A stretch of DNA of 64,000 nt from positions 1 through 64,000 of the forward strand of contig NZ_BDBV01000038.1 of NCBI RefSeq assembly GCF_001613165.1, given 5' to 3'. The position numbers and the translations under genes were made by a program. The notes beneath the pieces are model-generated. The model did no database searches and was not told the origin of the DNA. It was given only the letters and a program-made list of their open reading frames with translations. Below, in pieces: positions 59,750 to 64,000 of this stretch. Source of the DNA: Nocardia mexicana NBRC 108244. Its GTDB lineage: Bacteria > Actinomycetota > Actinomycetes > Mycobacteriales > Mycobacteriaceae. Position 1 is the stretch's first letter. Each line of letters begins with the position of its first letter.

Positions 59750-60745
59750 GTGGCGATATCCAAGGTCGAACGGCTGATGAATCTGGTCATCGCGCTGTTG
59801 TCGACCAGGCAGTTCCTCACCGCGGAGCGGATTCGCGAGAGCGTGGCCGGGTACGAGGACTCCGCCAGCGACGAGGCGTTCAGCCGGATGTTCGAGCGGG
59901 ACAAGAACGAACTGCGCGATCTGGGCATTCCGCTGGAGGTCGGCGCGGTCAACCGGTACTCCGGCCAGGAGGGCTACCGCATCAACCGGGACGCCTACGA
60001 ACTCCCGGACATCGATCTGACCAGCGAGGAGGCCGCCGCGGTCGCGGTCTCCGTGCAGCTGTGGGAGTCCCCGGAACTGGCGACGGCGGCGGAGGGCGCG
60101 CTGCTGAAGCTGCGGGCGGCGGGCATCCATGTCGAGTCCGATGCCGCGCTGGCGTCGGTACCGGCGGTGCCCGCCCGCACCCGCGGGTCGGAGGCGGCGC
60201 TGGGCAAACTGCTGAGCGCGATCGACGCCGGACGCGCGGTGCGGTTCGAACACCGCATGTCGCACAACGCCCCGTATCTGATGCGCGATGTGGAGCCGTG
60301 GGGCGTCGTGACGCACCACGGACGGTGGTATCTGGTCGGGCACGATCGCGACCGGGACGCGACCCGCACCTTCCGGCTCTCCCGCATCGGCGATGACGTC
60401 ACCGCCTACGGCCCCGAGAATGTCGTGCACAAGCCCGAGGGCCTGGATCTGCGGAAGATCGTCACGCAGGTGACCGGCGCCGCGCAGGTGACGGGCACCG
60501 CGACGGTGTGGGTGGCCGAGGGCCGCGGCCAGGACGTCCGGCGGCTCGGCGCGGCCGTGGAGGAACGGGAGATCGGCGGCCGCCCGGGCACGATCGTGGA
60601 GGTCCCGGTGCGCTCGCGCGACTGGCTGGCCCGCCTGATCACCGGCCTCGGCCCGGATGCGCTGGTCCTCGCGCCCGCTGATCTCCGGGCGGACGTGATC
60701 GAGCGGCTGCGGTCGGTGCTCGAGCGCACGGAGGTGTCGGCGTGA
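59750..60745 (+). CDS. pafB: WYL-domain regulator PafB
   Basis: 331 aa. An N-terminal winged HTH (VERLMNLVIALLSTRQFLTAE) precedes a WYL domain (WGVVTHHGRWYLVGHDRDRDATRTFRL). With PafC it activates the mycolic-acid-bacteria DNA damage response in M. smegmatis. TACTCT at 59737-59742 lies 7 bases before GTG 59750, suggesting a leaderless start. Confidence 0.95.
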   Translation: MAISKVERLMNLVIALLSTRQFLTAERIRESVAGYEDSASDEAFSRMFERDKNELRDLGIPLEVGAVNRYSGQEGYRINRDAYELPDIDLTSEEAAAVAVSVQLWESPELATAAEGALLKLRAAGIHVESDAALASVPAVPARTRGSEAALGKLLSAIDAGRAVRFEHRMSHNAPYLMRDVEPWGVVTHHGRWYLVGHDRDRDATRTFRLSRIGDDVTAYGPENVVHKPEGLDLRKIVTQVTGAAQVTGTATVWVAEGRGQDVRRLGAAVEEREIGGRPGTIVEVPVRSRDWLARLITGLGPDALVLAPADLRADVIERLRSVLERTEVSA

Positions 60746-60757
60746 TCGGGGGTGTTC

Positions 60758-61771
60758 GTGAGTAGTCGGCTGTCGACGCGGTTGTCGCGATTGCTGAATA
60801 TGGTCCCGTACTTCCTCGCCAATCCCGGGATCAGCGCCGCCGAGGCCGCCTCGGAGCTCGGTGTGACCACCAAACAGCTGATGAACGACCTGAATCAGCT
60901 GTGGATGTGCGGCCTGCCCGGTTACGGCCCGGGCGACCTGATCGACCTGTCGTTCTCCGAGGAGAGCATCGAGGTCACCTTCTCCGCCGGGATCGACCGG
61001 CCGCTGCGGCTGACCTCCACGGAGGCGACCGCGGTCCTGGTGGCGCTGCGATCGATCGCGGACCTGCCGGGCATGGTCGACCCCACCGCCGCGCGCTCGG
61101 CGATGGCGAAGATCGAGTCGGCGATCGCGGGCGATCCGGACCGGTGGGCCGGTCCCGAACCGGCGCTGCCGGTGGAGGCCCCGGCGGTCACGACCGTGCG
61201 CTCGGCCCTGGCCCGCGGCCGGGCACTGCGCCTGGTGTACTATTCGGCCAGCCGCGACCTCGTCTCCGAGCGGGTGGTCGATCCGATCCGAATCGTGCTG
61301 GTGGACAACAACTCCTATCTGCAGGCCTGGTGCCGCCAGGCCGAGGGCGTGCGGCTGTTCCGGTTCGACCGCATCGAGGAGGCCACCGAACTCGACGAGC
61401 CCGCGCGCCCGCCCAGCCACGCCACCGACGAGTCCGCGGCCCTGGACCTGTTCTCCGACGATCCCTCGATCCCGTTGGCGCGCTTACGGGTTCACGCCGA
61501 CTACGGCTGGGTGCTGGACCAGTACCCGATGCACCGGGTGGCGGTGCATCCCGACGGCAGCGTCGAGGCGACGATGCGATTCGCGACGCTGGACTGGATG
61601 GCGCGGCTGCTGCTCGGATTCGGCTCGGGGGTGACGGTGCTGGGCCCGGCGGAGTTGGTGACCGCGGTGCGGGAGCGCTCCAGCGCCGCGCTGTCGGCCT
61701 ACGAGACGCTGGAGAGCATCGGCGGTGCCGGATACGACCGGACCGCGATCGAGGAGGTCGGTCCCGCTTGA
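60758..61771 (+). CDS. pafC: WYL-domain regulator PafC
   Basis: 337 aa; the PafB partner. HTH with STRLSRLLNMVPYFLANPG and ELGVTTKQLMNDLNQL, then a WYL domain (RVVDPIRIVLVDNNSYLQAW). GTG 60758 is preferred; GTG 60752 is possible. It follows pafB by 12 bases and overlaps the next gene (TTGA). Confidence 0.95.
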   Translation: MSSRLSTRLSRLLNMVPYFLANPGISAAEAASELGVTTKQLMNDLNQLWMCGLPGYGPGDLIDLSFSEESIEVTFSAGIDRPLRLTSTEATAVLVALRSIADLPGMVDPTAARSAMAKIESAIAGDPDRWAGPEPALPVEAPAVTTVRSALARGRALRLVYYSASRDLVSERVVDPIRIVLVDNNSYLQAWCRQAEGVRLFRFDRIEEATELDEPARPPSHATDESAALDLFSDDPSIPLARLRVHADYGWVLDQYPMHRVAVHPDGSVEATMRFATLDWMARLLLGFGSGVTVLGPAELVTAVRERSSAALSAYETLESIGGAGYDRTAIEEVGPA

Positions 61772-62814
61772 CGTTTCGCGTGACGGTGCTCGGCGCCGGC
61801 AGCATCGGCATCTTCGTGGGCGGGAAACTGGCGGCCGCGGGCGCGGACGTCACCTTCGTCGGCCGCCCGCGGCTGCTCGACGAGATCTCCGCATCGGGGT
61901 TGCGGCTGACCGATCTCGACGGCGGCGACGACCGGGTCGCCCCGACGGCGTTCCATGTCGCCACGGAGCCCGACGATGTCGGCTCCGCCGATCTGGTGCT
62001 GATCACGGTGAAATCCGCGCAGACCGCCGAGGCCGCACAGCAGCTGGCCGAGCCGATCCGGCCCGGCACGGTGGTGGTGAGCCTGCAGAACGGGATCGGC
62101 AACGACACCGCGATCCGGGAGATTCTGCCGTCGTGCGTGGTGCTGGCCGGGATGGTGATGTGCAATGTCGTCCACCACGACGGCGGCCGGTTCCACCGCG
62201 GTACCGAGGGCGGGCTGGCCGTCGCGGACGATCCGGCGCTGGAGCGGTTCGCGCCCCTGTTCCGGCGGGCCGGGCTGGAGCTGGGCCGCTATCCGGATCT
62301 GCGGCCGGTCCAGTGGGCCAAGCTGCTGCTGAACCTGAACAACCCCATCAACGCGCTGTCCGGGCGGCCGCTGCGCGAGCAGCTCGGCACGCGCGACTAC
62401 CGGCGCTGCCTGGCGCTGGCGCAGACCGAGGCGCTGGCGGTGATGCGCCGCGCGCGCATTCGCCCGGCCCGGCTGACCCCGCTGCCGCCGGGGATGATGG
62501 CGCGGCTGCTCACCGTGCCCGACGCCGTCTTCACGCGGGTTGCCGCACGGGTGCTGGCGGTCGACCCGATGGCCCGCTCATCGATGGCCGACGACCTGGC
62601 CCTGGGCCGCCGCACCGAGATCGGGTGGCTGTCCGGTGAGATCGTGACCCTGGGGGAGATGGTCGCGACGCCGACTCCCGTGAACGCGCGATTGGTGGAG
62701 CTCGTCGAGGCCGCCGAGCGCGGCGACCCCCGCAGCTGGTCGGGTCCGGAGTTGCTGGCAGAGTTGCAGGCGGCGAAGGACCGCCCCGCCGAACACCCGG
62801 CGAACGAGAGCTGA
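61768..62814 (+). CDS. 2-dehydropantoate 2-reductase (PanE/ApbA family)
   Basis: 348 aa. NADPH site VTVLGAGSIGIFVGGKLAAAG, ADLVLITVKSAQT, SLQNGIGN, the catalytic Lys in QWAKLLLNLNNPINAL and the C-terminal domain (RSSMADDLALGRRTEI) match ketopantoate reductases, which make pantoate for CoA synthesis. The TTG 61768 start has GAGGAGG at 10 nt and overlaps the pafC stop; GTG 61780 is an alternative. True PanE function is not proven by sequence. Confidence 0.88.
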   Translation: MTFRVTVLGAGSIGIFVGGKLAAAGADVTFVGRPRLLDEISASGLRLTDLDGGDDRVAPTAFHVATEPDDVGSADLVLITVKSAQTAEAAQQLAEPIRPGTVVVSLQNGIGNDTAIREILPSCVVLAGMVMCNVVHHDGGRFHRGTEGGLAVADDPALERFAPLFRRAGLELGRYPDLRPVQWAKLLLNLNNPINALSGRPLREQLGTRDYRRCLALAQTEALAVMRRARIRPARLTPLPPGMMARLLTVPDAVFTRVAARVLAVDPMARSSMADDLALGRRTEIGWLSGEIVTLGEMVATPTPVNARLVELVEAAERGDPRSWSGPELLAELQAAKDRPAEHPANES

Positions 62815-62879
62815 CGAGCGCGTTCGCCCCGTACCAGGTCCGGTAGCATCGGACATACCACAGTCTTTGGAGGTAATCG

Positions 62880-63143
62880 ATGGGTTCACTCAGCCCGACG
62901 CATTGGATCATCATCGCGGTGCTGGTGCTGGTGCTCTTCGGCGCCAAGCGGCTGCCGGATGCGGCCCGCGGCCTCGGTCGTTCGCTGCGCATCTTCAAGA
63001 GCGAGATGAGCGAGATGCAGTCGGACGGCGACAAGAAGTCCGAACAGTCGGCGCAGCCCGCCAAGCCCGCGACCCAGGAACTGCCCCCGGCCCAGCCGAC
63101 GAATTCGGTGCCGCAGGCGAATCCGGAAACGCATAAGGCGTAG
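62880..63143 (+). CDS. tatA: Sec-independent translocase subunit TatA
   Basis: 87 aa. One N-terminal membrane helix (HWIIIAVLVLVLFG) followed by the FGAKRLPD motif, an amphipathic helix and a Lys/Pro/Gln-rich tail. It multimerises to form the twin-arginine export pore. GGAGGT lies 5 nt upstream. In actinobacteria tatA and tatC commonly follow pafBC, as here. Confidence 0.96.
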   Translation: MGSLSPTHWIIIAVLVLVLFGAKRLPDAARGLGRSLRIFKSEMSEMQSDGDKKSEQSAQPAKPATQELPPAQPTNSVPQANPETHKA

Positions 63144-63154
63144 CAGAGGTGTCG

Positions 63155-63183
63155 ATCCCGGGATGAGACGATCATCCCGGGAT
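63155..63183 (+). other. Hairpin between tatA and tatC
   Basis: A perfect 12-bp stem (ATCCCGGGATGA / TCATCCCGGGAT, 63155-63166 and 63172-63183) with a 5-nt loop, 12 bases past the tatA stop. It could attenuate transcription or protect tatA mRNA, giving the excess of TatA over TatC. No T tract. Confidence 0.7.
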
Positions 63184-63265
63184 AAGTGCTGTCGTGCGCC
63201 GGGCGGTGGCGGGCGACGCGCGTGTCCAGGTAACGGGCCAGGCGACCAGCGAGGCAGTCACATCC

Positions 63266-64000
63266 ATGCGCATTCCGTTCGACCCCCGGCGCAGCCGGCG
63301 CAGGGTCAATCCCGACGGCACCATGTCGTTGGTCGAGCACCTGCACGAGCTGCGGTCACGGATCCTGAAGTCGCTGTTCGCCGTCACGCTCACCACCGTG
63401 CTGGGGTTCCTCTGGTACCAGCACGGCTTCCTCGGAGTCGAGAGCCTCGGCGACATCCTGCGCGGGCCCTACTGTGAGCTGCCCGCCTGGCAGCGCGCGG
63501 CGCTGAGCCCCGACGGTGCCTGCCGCCTGCTGGCGACGGCGCCGTTCGAGCAGTTCATGCTCCGGTTCAAGGTGGGCCTGACCGCCGGCGTGGTGATGGC
63601 CTGCCCGGTGTGGCTGTACCAGCTGTGGGCGTTCATCACGCCGGGGCTGTACGCCAAGGAGCGCAAGTACGCGATCGGCTTCGTCGGCGCGGGCGCGGTG
63701 CTGTTCGTGGCGGGCGCGGTGCTGGCGTACTGGGTCGTCGCGCACGCGTTGAGCTTCCTGATGGGCATCGGCAGCAATGTGCAGATCACGGCGTTGAGCG
63801 GTACGCAGTACTTCGGTTTCATCATTCAGCTGCTGATCATCTTCGGCGTCAGCTTCGAGACGCCGCTGCTGGTCGTGGGGCTGAACATGATCGGCGTGCT
63901 GAGCTACGAGAAGCTCAAGAAGTGGCGGCGCGGGCTGATCTTCGGGCTGTTCGTCTTCGCGGCGATCGTCACCCCGCAGGACCCGTTCTCGATGCTGGCA
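63266..64000 (+). CDS. tatC: Sec-independent translocase subunit TatC, 5' part
   Basis: 245 codons up to the window end. VEHLHELRSRILKSL, the early Pro/Glu loop, FKVGLTAGVVMACPVWLYQLWAFITPGL and FGVSFETPLLV are TatC signatures; about five membrane helices are visible. TatC recognises twin-arginine signal peptides. ATG 63266 is the first good start; the ribosome-binding site is weak (GAGG about 14 nt upstream). The 3' end is outside the window. Confidence 0.96.
   Translation, partial: MRIPFDPRRSRRRVNPDGTMSLVEHLHELRSRILKSLFAVTLTTVLGFLWYQHGFLGVESLGDILRGPYCELPAWQRAALSPDGACRLLATAPFEQFMLRFKVGLTAGVVMACPVWLYQLWAFITPGLYAKERKYAIGFVGAGAVLFVAGAVLAYWVVAHALSFLMGIGSNVQITALSGTQYFGFIIQLLIIFGVSFETPLLVVGLNMIGVLSYEKLKKWRRGLIFGLFVFAAIVTPQDPFSMLA

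Noticed and set aside
1..64000. tRNA, rRNA or known riboswitch genes
   Set aside because: No cloverleaf-like or rRNA-like sequence was recognised in the intergenic regions by eye; a covariance-model scan was not possible.

Overview
This 64 kb window is high-GC actinobacterial chromosome, most likely Nocardia or a close relative in the Mycobacteriales. The evidence is a complete Pup-proteasome locus (Dop, Pup, PrcB, PrcA, PafA, PafB, PafC, TatA, TatC and the 3' end of the Mpa ATPase), a DUF7373-type lipoprotein, F420/deazaflavin-dependent oxidoreductases, frequent GTG/TTG starts and several leaderless promoters. The species assignment is inference from gene content; no rRNA or tRNA gene was seen.

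Layout. (1) 1-1100: 3' end of mpa and a strong terminator. (2) 1.2-5.5 kb: a three-gene operon of receptor-type Ser/Thr kinase, lipoprotein and a second kinase that has lost three catalytic-core residues (a predicted pseudokinase). (3) 5.5-9.3 kb: TetR regulator, GT39-type membrane glycosyltransferase, an 18-bp tandem repeat, a secreted cyclophilin and a small Cys-containing secreted protein. (4) 9.4-19.2 kb: ring-opening amide catabolism: dihydropyrimidinase, LLM flavin oxidoreductase and class III aminotransferase, then a divergent GntR/FCD regulator (coupled to a Nudix gene) facing an MFS transporter and the 5-oxoprolinase genes pxpA, pxpB and pxpC. (5) 19.3-23.1 kb: Ddn-like reductase, secreted TAP-type hydrolase and a second GT39 protein of the same length as the first. 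(6) 23.3-35.7 kb: a minus-strand block of FAD monooxygenase, TetR, three tandem coupled standalone condensation-domain proteins, a secreted S15-type hydrolase, a PucR regulator and a FadD acyl-CoA/AMP ligase. The hydrolase and the fadD-pucR operon share a conserved three-box upstream element, so they are probably co-regulated. (7) 36.3-37.7 kb: type I glutamine synthetase. (8) 37.7-43.6 kb: accessory stretch with a recombinase-like fragment, XRE-TPR regulator, GT2 glycosyltransferase, membrane-anchored protein, an aberrant lumazine-synthase-like protein and an orphan VirD4/TraG-type ATPase. (9) 43.6-54.1 kb: Lnt, Ddn-like and ArsC-like proteins, an NTF2-like protein, a Baeyer-Villiger monooxygenase plus AurF-like diiron oxygenase with a divergent TetR, a YcgR/YcgQ-like pair and a DUF418 membrane protein. 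(10) 54.3 kb to the end: dop-pup-prcB-prcA, pafA-pafB-pafC, a PanE-like reductase, tatA and the start of tatC.

The proteasome genes form one functional unit: Pup is deamidated by Dop, ligated to substrates by PafA, and pupylated proteins are unfolded by Mpa into PrcBA. In M. tuberculosis mpa lies close to dop; here about 53 kb separates them. The leads most worth follow-up are the kinase-lipoprotein-pseudokinase operon, the condensation-domain triad with its FadD/PucR/hydrolase neighbours and shared regulatory element, the lumazine-synthase-like protein without its active-site His, and two tiny ORFs that bridge prcB-prcA and pxpB-pxpC by start/stop overlaps.
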